Part shown: piece after piece, positions 23,755 through 34,800 of the stretch
Numbering within the stretch: the stretch's first letter is position 1
Layout: each line of letters begins with the position of its first letter
NCBI GenBank assembly: GCA_003342895.1
Contig: PTFA01000050.1
Location: 4,941,723-5,005,722 of the forward strand
Source: Casuarius casuarius
Lineage: Eukaryota; Chordata; Aves; Casuariiformes; Casuariidae
DNA: 64,000 nucleotides
Direction of reading: 5' to 3'
Notes under the pieces: generated by a model
What the model was told of the DNA's origin: nothing
The model's database searches: none
What the model saw: the letters and a program-made list of their open reading frames with translations, nothing else
Program-made: the position numbers and the translations under genes

Positions 23755-23908
23755 GAACTGTTCTTGGACAATGTCCAATTTTTACTCAGGCTATATGCGA
23801 AGTCTTGGCAAATATCCTTTCCAAATGCGTGCTACTATATGGATTTCTGGTTATTGGGTGTTTCAGATAAGTTTTAAGAAAGACCATTATGCTGTTTCTG
23901 TTGGGAAA
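23755..23908 (+). other. Candidate coding exon of an unrecognised gene
   Basis: A strong acceptor (TTCTCTCTTGCAG) is followed by a stretch open in two frames. One is open for about 60 codons (begins NCSWTMSNFYSG) and passes a possible GTAGCT donor after 23908. The other is open for 40 codons to a TAA. Two overlapping open frames weaken the case for either. No family recognised. Confidence 0.15.
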
Positions 23909-24710
23909 GTAGCTTATTTATATATAGGGGCCAGATAGCAGCAAATGGAATGTGGATGGCTATATAAACAGTGAAAAAAGAAACACATTTCCTAATTTAC
24001 AGTATAACTTGAAGAGCAGTGTATGAAAGAAGTAAATAGGTTCCATCACATTTATCTATGTGGACGCAATGAAAATGATGAGATATCAGAGGAGTAATGA
24101 GAGCATGATTTGAAGAAGACCAGATGTAAACAAGGTCCAGATTTTATGTGCAGAATGAATGCCGCTGATCCAGATGTGTGAGTGTAATGGCAAGGATGAC
24201 AGTGAGGTAACATATATATATATGGGTATCTGTCTTTATTTTGAAAGAGAACACTCTGCTTGAAGAAATAAAAAGGAGAAAGGTAGAATCCAGGGTTAAT
24301 GTTGTCAGAAGTGCTTGCAGGAACAAAATGGCATTTTTAAAGTACATTTGTCAAGAGCTCCATAGAAAAGTGATTCTGAATCTTCAGCTCCCTCTGAGTT
24401 AAGGGCAGCTTGGCTCTCCCTTTCAGATGTTACTAAAAAGTGATACCCTTTTTCAGGATGGTTTTTCTTCTGTTGGTCTCATCTTGCACTGACTGTAGGT
24501 ATCCTGCCATTTGACTTGTGCATCATTTCACTGTCCGATTAGAAGACAGTTACAATCTCTTTCTCCACCAAGTGAAGGGGTGTCTTAAGCATCAGTCCAG
24601 TTGACCAAGTATTGCCATGAGCTCTACAAGCCCTGACTCCGAAGTCAGTGCCAATTCCAGAAATTGTCTGGTGAAGCATGAAGCTTTAAGGCATACTTAA
24701 AAAAACCACA

Positions 24711-24734
24711 ACCCCNCCCCCCCCCCCCGCCCCC
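24711..24734. repeat. C-rich run with one undetermined base
   Basis: A C-run of about 23 bases is interrupted by the N at 24716 and one G, between ACAACC and AAAACC. It is the fourth C-run in the window that abuts A-rich sequence. Confidence 0.9.
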
Positions 24735-25716
24735 AAAACCAAACTCTTGCTTTCACTGATAAAGCTTTACATCTACAGCATGAGGATTTCATTGTCAGGG
24801 ACAAATTTATACCATTTCTTACCATATCATTATTTTCTGGACAACTATGCATTTTCCATTTGACTTTGGGAACATACTTCTCAGCAAGTCCATCCAAAAT
24901 CATGGCACATGGCTTCAGTTATATGATAATATAAATCCATTCAAATCTCTGAAGCTGTCTTGGCTTGAAGCATGACTTTTCCTACCTGTCGCAGGTCCAT
25001 GTTCCATTTGATTTGCTTTGTTTGCTTTTCCTCCCTCCTTCTTCATAAGCCATTTGCCTCTTTCATTCAGGAAAGAAATGAGAAATGTAAAATTTAGGAT
25101 AAAAGAATATTAATGGATGCATAAGACAGTTGAAATGCATTTGAATTACTGTTTCTTATCTTTTGTCACTAGTAGTGCTTAATACCAAAATCCCCAGAGC
25201 CATACAATTAATACTGTTCTCATTCCTGTGAGAGAAAAGTATTTTCCTTTACAGATTTTTCCTTTTTATTTGCAAAGTGTCTGCCTTCAATGTAACTATA
25301 AGAGAAAAACCTTTAAAAGCCTCATCCTTCATTCATGCATGGCCCTTACTGCCTATATTCAGCATCATTAGGAGTTTCTTTGCATTTGCAGCAATTTTTT
25401 TGTAAGAACTTTTTTTTTTGTTGAAATACATATATTAGTGTCATAAAATAAAAAATAATAAATACATCTTCTCCCCTTTTCCATGTTTCCTATTTTATTT
25501 CTTCTGCTATCTAATTCATTTCTTTTACTGTTATTTACTACACTGCATTATTCAGCTCTGGTATCTTTAGGGCTGAAGAGAGTTGGTTAAATAGTGATGT
25601 ATTTTGTTAACATCTCCTGTGTAAATTCTGTTAATTGGTCTGTATTGGCAAGTCAAGCAATTCATTTCAAAATACTTTTAAAAAAGGGCTTATTTTACAC
25701 TTTCTTTTCTCCATAG

Positions 25717-25885
25717 AGCATCTGTGCAAGGCTCTTACGGGGTCTCCTGAGCTAACAGACGTCCTTTGGGAAGGAGTTGGGGTTTCCTTGGCAGAGGAGG
25801 GAGGCACCGCTGGCCAAACCCATCATCGTCCAGCCTTCTGGTTGGGGAATTCTCCTCCCTGTTCCCTCGGTCAAAGACGGCCAGA
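25717..25885 (+). other. GC-rich open stretch with exon-like borders, unrecognised
   Basis: A strong acceptor (TTTCTTTTCTCCATAG) is followed by 169 bases open in one frame for 55 codons. The stretch is clearly richer in GC and CpG than its surroundings, and ends at a GTAAAG donor with a TAA just beyond. The translation (begins HLCKALTGSPEL) resembles nothing I know. It could be a non-coding RNA exon, an old repeat fragment or chance. Confidence 0.2.
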
Positions 25886-28301
25886 GTAAAGACTTCTCGA
25901 AAATGCATTCTGAATAACGTGGAGAAAGCTAGAGTCTAATGGGATGCTTTGTGACATGCTTTAGTAGATGGTATTTCTATCTGTGGAGGCAAGGAAATGT
26001 GCTTTGGATTTTATAATAAGTTTTAATTGTATTGTTAATGGCTGTTGTAGTCTAGAATGCGTGGGCCAAAAGTGTGTTTGCTTGTCTTCAAGTAAATAAC
26101 AAAATATGGTCATTTTCTGTCTATCCTAAGAACTATATAGAGAATGCATCATTCTTCTCCTTTCTTGAGTTCAGGAATTACTTTAAGGAAAATGAACGGT
26201 TTTTTAAAAACAAAAAAATATTGGGAAGGAATAAACCACCATAGTTCCACCAGCTTGAAAACCATGGATATGTATTTATTCAAATCAGCTTTCCTCCTGT
26301 GCTTGTGGGAACTTTGATGGGAGCTTTGTAGTCTGCACTATGGTCAGCTCTATGTCAATTTTGTAGTTTCTGAGGTACACTGAAAGACTTTAGTGAATCA
26401 GACTAGCTGTTTTAGTTCTGTATTTCAGTTTCAGAACATTTTCCTCTGTGTTTCCCATGAGGAACATCCTCATAGTTGTATGGTGGAAACTTTCTATTGC
26501 TTATGAAAAATGCCAGTTTTTTGTTATGCTTTGTAATAATTTTCTGTTTGTTTCTTTCTGATATCACAAATGTCTGCAAAGACCCACTTTGACAGATAAT
26601 AACTGATTTAAATAGCAAACATCAAATACAAAAGGTTTATGAATACTAAGCAAAGCAAATCTTGACAAAAGGTGAGCAGACTTTGCTCGGGTGAGATAGT
26701 CTGCATGTTTCAATGTCTCTTTTAGTGGAATCACATCTTTACTTTCAATTTCCTCTTTAATGTAACATACATTCTGTAAATATTGTTGCTACTGACAAGA
26801 ACATCAATTCGTGTTATTCATAAAGAGACTTTCAGTATTCGAGCAATGAATAGCAAGCAGTAGGAACAATTGCCTGCATTTTTATTTCTTAACATACATC
26901 CCTCTCTTACAAAATGGAAGCAGAGTCAATTTATGTTTATCAAACACATAATGCTTTTGGGAAAAAGACTGATATTTTTGTAGAAAAAAACATATGCAAG
27001 TGGACAGAGATAAATTTGTTGAAGTATATTTATTTCCATTGTATATTATAAGTGATTTGCCAAATAAAAATGATTGGAGGAATGAGATATTTTTGCAAGA
27101 GTTATAAAAGGTGAGGGGATCATTCTGAATTTTAACAGACACTGTATGGAATAGTTTTGTTCAGAGTAATTGATCTGATAGGTGTGGATGTGGACATTCT
27201 GGTGGTCCAAAAACTAGTTTAGTCACAATAAGTAAAGCAGTAATACGTATGATTGTGTGGCAGTATCCAGTAACAGTATTTTGTGTTCAGTTTTAGTACT
27301 TACCCCGCACTTGTTCCATATGCTTGACTTCACTGATGTCAATTGGACCATGTGCATACTTCAAATCAGGCGGGTGCACAAGTGTTTGCTGAATTGCAGT
27401 CTTATTCAACATAGTCATCAATGTGAGTAAATAGCAATTTAAATGAAATTTGCAGGCTGTTGTGGAGGGGTATTGAAACTATTATTAATAAAGAGCAGCA
27501 AATTCAAAAAGAAGGGTTTGGAATGGGGATAGAAAATAGCAGAATGGCATCATTTTGGAGTATGCTTAGTCTATGTGGGAGGAGCCCTATGGAAAGAAGA
27601 TGCAGAGTACAAATGCATATTTCCAGTTTCCAAATCCGTTGCTCCCTTGCCCTGCTGCGCAGTTTGCCCAGGCCAGCCAGAGGATAGCAGGAGGAAATCT
27701 GCTGGTCAAATGCATCTCTCTGCACTGGAAAACACTGTCTTAAAAGGCTGATGCATGAAAGCTATGGAAAGGCTATTAAAACCTTTAGAGTGTGAGTAAG
27801 TTGTTATCTCAGGGCTGGAACATGAGAGTTACTGAATACTTTCTACTTTCTAATAGTTATGAATTGCAGGTGCTTGTCACATCTGAGGATTTAAGTTAAA
27901 ATCAGGAAAAAATTTTGAGTCATTCTGACAGTGCAACTTGGCAAATTGCTGGGGACATCTAGGTAAGAGTTAAAGTTGCATTAAACAGCTTAGTGTCTTC
28001 CTGTCTTCTGCCTTTTCCAGTTGGAGAAATTGCTTTGCCATGGCAAAGCAGAGACCACCAAAGCAGAAAGTCTTTAGGAGTTGTGTGTGTACACCAAGAG
28101 ACACTGGCAGGGAGACCGGTGGGTCGCGAGGAGAACTCTGCTGCTACCGTGATAGCTCTGTAATATGTAGAAATACAGCCTCTACATACTTTGTCTTTTA
28201 CTTGGGTGTGGGCTTTTTTTTTATCTCTGTTCCCTTTCAAGTGTCCAGAAATGCCTTTGTGAAAGGGATAAAATTTGCATTCATTTCTGTATCTACCACT
28301 C

Positions 28302-28322
28302 TGTGTGTGTGTGTGTGTGTGT
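28302..28322 (+). repeat. (TG)n dinucleotide microsatellite
   Basis: About ten TG units, followed by ACACATGTACC. Confidence 0.95.
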
Positions 28323-29566
28323 ACACATGTACCTGTAGTTTTCATGAAAAAAAATGAAGTAAAAGGTGGTGTTCTACATTAAATTGAGTTTAACCACAGA
28401 GCCTAGCTATACAGACAATTGCAAGAAGTAAGACACGCTTTTGAGAAGTGTCCCAGAGGCTACGTAGCCATGCAGCTGATTAGGTGAATGTGAGTCCATA
28501 AATAGGGATGTTTGGAATATCAAAAATGGGCAGAAGGCACAGTTTAAGTACATTTGGTACATGTTATTTGATGAATAATAGCTGCTAGTATTGACAGCAA
28601 TGCATAAATACTCTGTGGTGTGACTGCAGCAGTGACATTGTCGTTTTTCTGTTCCCTATTGTGGCTTTAAATGACTAGTAGTAGAAATGCAATGGGAGTG
28701 GGTCCCTCATTCTTATGAAATATTCTCTACCAACCAATATTGCTGTTGTAATATGTGTGCAAGTCTCTGATGATTAGTTTACTCTGCTGTTTGTCCTTTA
28801 AATAACAACAAATATTTAACAATATATTTACGCTGTTCAAAACACCATGCAAAATAGATTTCCTAGTTGTTTGGAATATGCATCATGAATCACAGTATTG
28901 AATATCTAAGGAGATGCTTACAATTCATCAGTTTCTTGAATGATACTTGGGTTTATTCTGCTTATCAGAGAGGTAATTGAAATGTGATTAGATCTGCTCA
29001 TTAGCAAAATAAAAATGATATTCTGGCATTCCCCCTACAATATGCCTCTAACAGTGTCTCTTCTGAAATGCACAGTGATATAGTTAAGCAGGATGCAGAA
29101 GGGAAAACAAACATGTCCTTCCTGGTAAACAAACATTCCTGAAATGTCAGTATTACCTCTTTTAAGATGGGATGCTATGGATTGGAGGGTACAAATGATA
29201 CTAACTAAACATTTTCCCTTTTACTTTCCACTCAACTCCATGGTAAAAATGTTTTTTCCAGCATTATGGATATGTATGGATGAAAGGGCCTGTCTAAAGT
29301 AAGTACAGAAGAGTGAAGCTTTATTGGGGGTCTGTGTCACTGACAAGAAAAGTTGTTCTCCCTCTCTTATTTTTGTATGAGTGTATAAGGTTGCTGGTGA
29401 TGGACAGCTTTAAGTCTTTCTAAATATGCATTTCCTTTAATTCATTAAAAACCCCTCATGTTCCAACATATCCATTACAATGACAAACTGACACTGTAAA
29501 ATTAAAAAGCCTGCAATTACTCACTTAGCTTGTATTTTAATCAAAGCTATTGTAATATATCTCTAG

Positions 29567-29702
29567 GGAGCCATATTTGGGAAAACAGAGCTTGGGATTT
29601 ATGTGGGACCTCTCTGTATAGAATGTCTAAGGGGAAGGAACTGGAGCTGAATGAAAATGCTGGATCAAGAGAGGATAGTTTCAAGGACCCAACACCAAAC
29701 AA
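29567..29702 (+). other. Candidate coding exon of an unrecognised gene
   Basis: The acceptor reads AATATATCTCTAG and the donor is GTAAGA. The 136 bases between are open in one frame for 44 codons (begins SHIWENRAWDLCGTS, ends SFKDPTPN). The other two frames contain stops. Composition (Asn, Glu, Asp, Lys, Trp) is protein-like. I recognise no family. The stretch is isolated, with no homology or transcript evidence, so chance remains likely. Confidence 0.2.
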
Positions 29703-30748
29703 GTAAGAGTTTGCTTTTCGAACTCTTCCTTATTGCCTTGGGCTACTACTGAATGCACACACACAGGATGTGGAATTTGCAAATCCTACTGTATCCAGCA
29801 ATTGCATGCTCCGTAAATAGCTGGAACAGAGACCTGGCCAAAATTAAGAGCCTTTTGGCTCAAACCCATGACTAGTTCTTGTGCCTCTGTGCTGCTTACC
29901 CAAGTGCAGTGGAGTCAGTATCTGCCACACGGGGGATTCCCAGCTGGTGCAGTAGTGCTACACTGCTCCTGTGCCCTCTCCTTGCAGCTCTGCAGAAAAT
30001 GCCATGCCTGGTCATATATGAGGTGGGGCAGATCTTGTGCTTTCTGCTAGCCAGCCCAAGGCTCACCAGGACAGAGAGCAGGTTGTGTAGTTAGAGCAGA
30101 GCCTAAAACAAGTCTGATTAGCTCAGGATCAGAGAAATGAGAACAAACATGTCTTCTCTCTTTATTTTGGCTTTTCAATGTTGAGGGCATCCAGTGAAGC
30201 CATGTTGTAGCCATGTAATCATTCCACAAAAGATCTTAGGCAAGTAAATTGATACAGAAAAAAATTCTACTACATTCTGGTTGTTAGGTAGTAATGGTAT
30301 CGTTAACTCGTCTGACAAAGTAAAGCAGGCATGTGTATGGGTGTGTATTTGTGCTTAGGTGGGGGGGGAAGTGCGCTGCTCCTGATTGGTGGTTTCAGGA
30401 GGAATTTTCTTTGAAGTTTGATTCATTGCCTATATCTCTCAGGCACTGCAGAGCTCTGACTACAAAACGTGAGCAGTGGTGGGTGTAGCAAGAAGGTGAA
30501 GTTTGTTCGCATAATCTTCAAAGCCTAAGCAGCCCAGGAGGGACCCAAACCTGTTTGTATCTGCTGGGAGGAGGTGTCTCCATGGAGCTCTTAGTGGAAT
30601 TGCATCTTCTGTACTTGTTCTGCTGGGGCATGTGCATTGTGGGTTCCTTTTCCTGTGAAGCAGCAGCTTCACTGGGTCCAAGGAACAGCCCATATGTCAC
30701 CAAGCAATTCTTTTTCAGAGTTTTTATAGGAAGTTTTATACTGTTCTG

Positions 30749-30784
30749 TATATATATACAGAATATATATATATTTTATATAAA
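30749..30784. repeat. AT-rich dinucleotide run
   Basis: Alternating TATATATA and ATATATATAT blocks separated by CAG, running into TTTTATATAAA. Confidence 0.85.
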
Positions 30785-31643
30785 GATTGTACAATTCTGA
30801 AGGAGGTTAAATGAACAAAACTGCACTGAAGCTGGTATGGCAGCAGCACCTTAGAACTTTTTTGTCTCCTGGGTTCACATGGGAACTCTGCTGCAGATTT
30901 AATGAGTGTGTGTCACTTGCATGACAAAAATGTGGACAGACATTCTCATTTTGGATGCAGATCTGTCTTTACAAAAGATGGAATAGAAAATTCTAAAGTA
31001 AGAGCCACTGCAAAATGCTGGCTTCATTTCGTGGAGTTCCCGTCTGCATCTGATTGAGATGTGCCCAGGCTCACCTGTGCGCACAGTAGGTTTACCAGGC
31101 TTTGGAGGATTTGTATGCACTGCTCAAAGAGTTGGCAAAACACATTTGGTATAGAGGTTCATGTTAGAATATAACACATGCAACATTCACAGCTAACCAC
31201 CTTCTTTTTTGTTCTTCTCAGCTTGCCACCTTATACGTCAATCCCCTTGTCAATATTTAAGGTATCATGAGAGAATGGGCTTCTTAGATCTGTGAGCAGT
31301 CACAGCTGCTTCTCAAAAAGCTATAGCAAGGACAAAGTTTGCCGGAGCCCGAGAAGCAGTCTGTACGCATTGGGAATTGTTGCAAGTATTTTGCTGACTA
31401 CTATTTGTTAAGCTGATCATAGCTTTTTCTCATTCAGACAAATCAGGGTTTCCTCATGTTCGGAGCATTTTCTATTTGTCAGCACAAAGCTTTTCTCAGT
31501 TGTGTGACTGAGGGAAGAGCAAGTGACTGTGATGGAGAAAGGTAGCCCAGTGCGTAATCCAGATACTTGAAAATGGTAAAGGTGTGAAGCTGATGCTCAG
31601 AACTACAATTCACCCAAATGCAAGACTGGAAATATTTGTCTAC

Positions 31644-31820
31644 TCGCTCTCTGAGCCCGCTCCCCTCACTGCGAGCGCGAAGCAGGGGGGCTTCTCTAGC
31701 TCCCCGGGCTCCAGCGAGGCGGCTCTCCCTCTCCCCGGACTGGCAGTGGTGGCGGTGCGCGCAGCGGATACCGTCTGCGGCCGTCCTCCTTCACAGGCGT
31801 CCTCCGCACTAGGTGGCGGT
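31644..31820. promoter_or_regulatory. Isolated small CpG-dense patch (orphan CpG island)
   Basis: I count about 19 CpG dinucleotides in roughly 175 bases, surrounded on both sides by AT-rich DNA with almost none. It includes CCCCGGGC-type and GCGCGC-type blocks. CpG survives in vertebrate germlines mainly where DNA is unmethylated, so this may be a promoter or insulator of an unannotated transcript. A plus-strand frame is open through it (31584-31868, 94 codons) but is Ala/Ser/Pro-rich as expected from composition alone. The right edge holds a CTCF-like motif. Confidence 0.5.
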
Positions 31821-31821
31821 A
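31803..31821 (+). promoter_or_regulatory. CTCF-like motif (TCCGCACTAGGTGGCGGTA)
   Basis: The core CACTAGGTGGCG agrees with the well-known CTCF consensus core (CACCAGGGGGCG and its CACTAGATGGC-type variants). The flanking T and TA also agree. It sits at the edge of the CpG-dense patch. Binding is predicted from the motif only. Confidence 0.5.
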
Positions 31822-34800
31822 TGATAACACTTGTTACATCACCCAGTTTACTAAAAAAAATAAAATAGTGGACTTACTACGAAGGGCAGTAAAGTTAGTG
31901 TTTTTATTTGTTTGCTCCTTTTAAATATTGCTGCTTTACTGACACTGAGAATCCTAGTATACATATGGATACAGTGTTATTAAGTAGCCTTCTGCTGCTG
32001 CCCACGTCAGTGGTCTAGGACCGTTCTGAACACACAGTACCGCTGATGTGTGTGCTGCGACGGGCTTGCAGATTACTCTTGCAGTCATCATTTGATAATA
32101 CAGTGCTTTTGTAAAGCTCTTTAATTTCATCATTTCTATTGTAATTGCTAGCTGACAATGTTGATAGAGTTTCAGTGTTTAAATATTTTTCATTGCATAA
32201 AACGTTCTCTGCTGGAATCCCTTCCCGCCCCCATTTGTATATTCGTATGGTCAGCAGAGCATATCCATCTGAGTATCCTTTAAACTACTCAGCTCAGGTG
32301 CATTTTGCAGTACTTTCTTTTTACCACTTGAACCTAAAAAATCTTGACGCTCTTAGATTAGAAGTCTCATAATACAACTTTTCAATTTTGTCTTCTTGCT
32401 CAGCCACCCCTTCTCATATCTAAATGAGTTTTACATCTCTCTGGCATTAGGAGCTCTTTTTGGTCTGATTAAGTCTTGCATTGCTGCGATGATTCTTATC
32501 CAAATATATCCCCTAGTGCTTTATAAACTATTACCTGGTGGAACATGCTACACATCCTTTGCCCTTGATCAAATTAATAAACCCTTAGAGTGAAAGACAG
32601 TAAATTATGTTGCGGAAGGTGGCGATGGAAAGCACATGGAATTGTGTACAAGCCACTGCAGGCTTCAGATTCCTCCACCCGAATGTAGCAAAAGAAATGT
32701 CTTATCAGTGGTATAGGCTGCAAGAGCGTCAAAATAACTGTCTGAACTAATTCAAGCTCTGTGGGCTATTTTTTTTGAAGCTCTAAAGCAGAGATCATGC
32801 AGCCTCCTAAAAGAGAACATCGGCTGGAGGGAAGTTGCCCTAGACCTTATTTGCTGTGAACAGTGATACTATATTCTTGGCTTTTTGCCACAAAAAGATA
32901 CGGCCTCCAAAATGCCCTCCATGAATGCTTACCAAGGAATACTGTCCCGCAAGAATGGTGTGGGAGCTTAACATGCATTTGTTTAGAGGCTTTGACTGAA
33001 ATATTGTAAATGCATGCATATTCAATATGTCATTCAGTGTCCCTGATTGAAGCAATTACAGAAGTAAAGAATACTGGACACTTCTGATATGGGAAGTGGC
33101 ATCTGGAGAGGTGAAGTTACCCTTCACTGAGATCCGTGACAGGACACCCCATCAGGAGCTTCGTGCTTTCAGAGTCCCAGAGTTTTTCAGAGCTGTTATT
33201 GAGTACGAGCTACAATTGCATGTGAAAGAAGACAGCAAAATACTTACCTGTACAAGCCTGGGGCACTACTGCACAGTGCAAGGGAGGTTTGCCAACTACC
33301 AAAGTGTAGTTTTTACTTACTGTGTCATCTAGGTGTTTTGTGTAATGAAGCTGTAGCTAGAGTCGAACCATAAGACTTTTCTCAGTAGATAGCTTTTCAT
33401 TGACTTTAATGGGGATAGTAGATTAAGGTACTTCTATGCATTAATTTAGTAAGCTTCATCGCACATAGTTTGCAAAATGTAACCAATTTTTTCATCATTG
33501 TCACTGTTGTGGAGTGTTTTAATTTTGGGATCTCAAAAACTGACATGGTTGTAAAAGCATTTTTAGCAGTTTTGCCTTTGGCCCCAAATCTGCCACATTG
33601 TGATAGTTATCTGTTGTCATCCATGGGCATTTTGCATTAAACTCCATAGTAGGGTATGGGTTTTTATCTCTTTCAATTTGTCTCTTTTTAGCTTTTCTTA
33701 AATGTTTTCCAGCAGCGTGTTTTGATGTAATACATCCTATATAATTCAGAGATATTGCAATAAGCATTTTCCTCCCTCTCATTTGTAAGGTTTAGTTGTT
33801 TTTAGCACAGTGCTGACCCAATGAATTGTTGATTTCACTGCAGATGAAATCCGGTTTTCATTTAGGTGATAAAAATGCTGTTTTCATTTAAGTAATAAAA
33901 TTAAATTACTTCATTTCTCTTGCTGTTGCATGCAATGCCCTGATAAGATAAGAGAAGATCCAAACAATGGTGCTTCACGTGCAATATCCTCTCCCCGAGA
34001 GTGACAAGCACCGGCTACTTCCCGAAGCGCACAAGATGTGTAGTGATAGACAATGGGAGGAACTTGGCAGTGCAGGTTGGTTTGTTTTTAAGTTTCACTC
34101 TGGCAGCTAGATGGTTTATACCATAGTATAAACCACTGGGGAGGTGTGTTAATATATTCTTGTATCTTATCAAATGCAACAGGGAAATTCTCATTAAAAG
34201 CATCAATATTTAATCTTTTTAATATAAATCTTGATCTGATAGATAAAAGCAAAAAGCAAGGTTGAATCCCCTAAACAGATTATGTTGTATTTGAGGTATA
34301 AAATTCCATGTTTAATATTTTATGTTTAGCAGGGCTGGTGAAAAGATAGTTTTTGCTATTGTGGTGCTGTTCTCACTTTAAAAAAAGTAATGTAGCTAAA
34401 TAATGGACAAGTGAATTTGAGTGAGAAAAACGTGAATTTCAGTCAGAGCTAGATGTGAGCTTGGAAGATTGCTATTCTCTGATATTGTAGGTATTACAAG
34501 TCAGAGATGATGATGTATCTCTAGTTAAAAACTGAAATTCCAAAATTTGTTGTTTGTGTGGCACAACAAGTATGATTTGAAATGTTAGCAAGAGCATTAT
34601 TTCTTCAGTGCTTGTCAGATTCCTTTGCAGGCCATAATTTAAAATCTAATAAAATTATTTTGTCAAATTGTTAAGCAGATTTAAATCATGGCATGTTTTA
34701 AAAATAAACAGGAAAATGCTGTTTATATTCCACAGGAGCGTAAACAGTATTTGATTGGTGACTATTTTGTTCTTATTATTGTTTAATCCTATTCTGTTTG

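Larger units (their letters stand above)
14689..24710. other. Intergenic, no recognisable gene; several weak exon-like stretches
   Basis: AT-rich DNA with T-rich runs at 15296-15322 and a short AT run at 24212-24223. Plus-strand stretches that are open and bounded by good splice-like sites include 15166-15287, 19423-19498, 20759-20815 and 20906-20935 (the last two have GTAAGT donors), and 23755-23908. None matches a family I know. Comparable stretches should arise by chance at about this density. Confidence 0.45.
24735..31643. other. Intergenic, no recognisable gene
   Basis: Mostly AT-rich. A locally GC- and CpG-richer patch lies at about 25717-25890. A TG dinucleotide run lies at 28302-28322 and an AT-rich run at 30749-30784. 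A candidate exon-like stretch is listed separately at 29567-29702. I see nothing else. Confidence 0.5.

Noticed and set aside
33361..33372. Possible transfer RNA T-arm (GGTTCGACTCT on the minus strand)
   Set aside because: The flanking bases do not form the T stem or an acceptor stem, and no A-box was found upstream.
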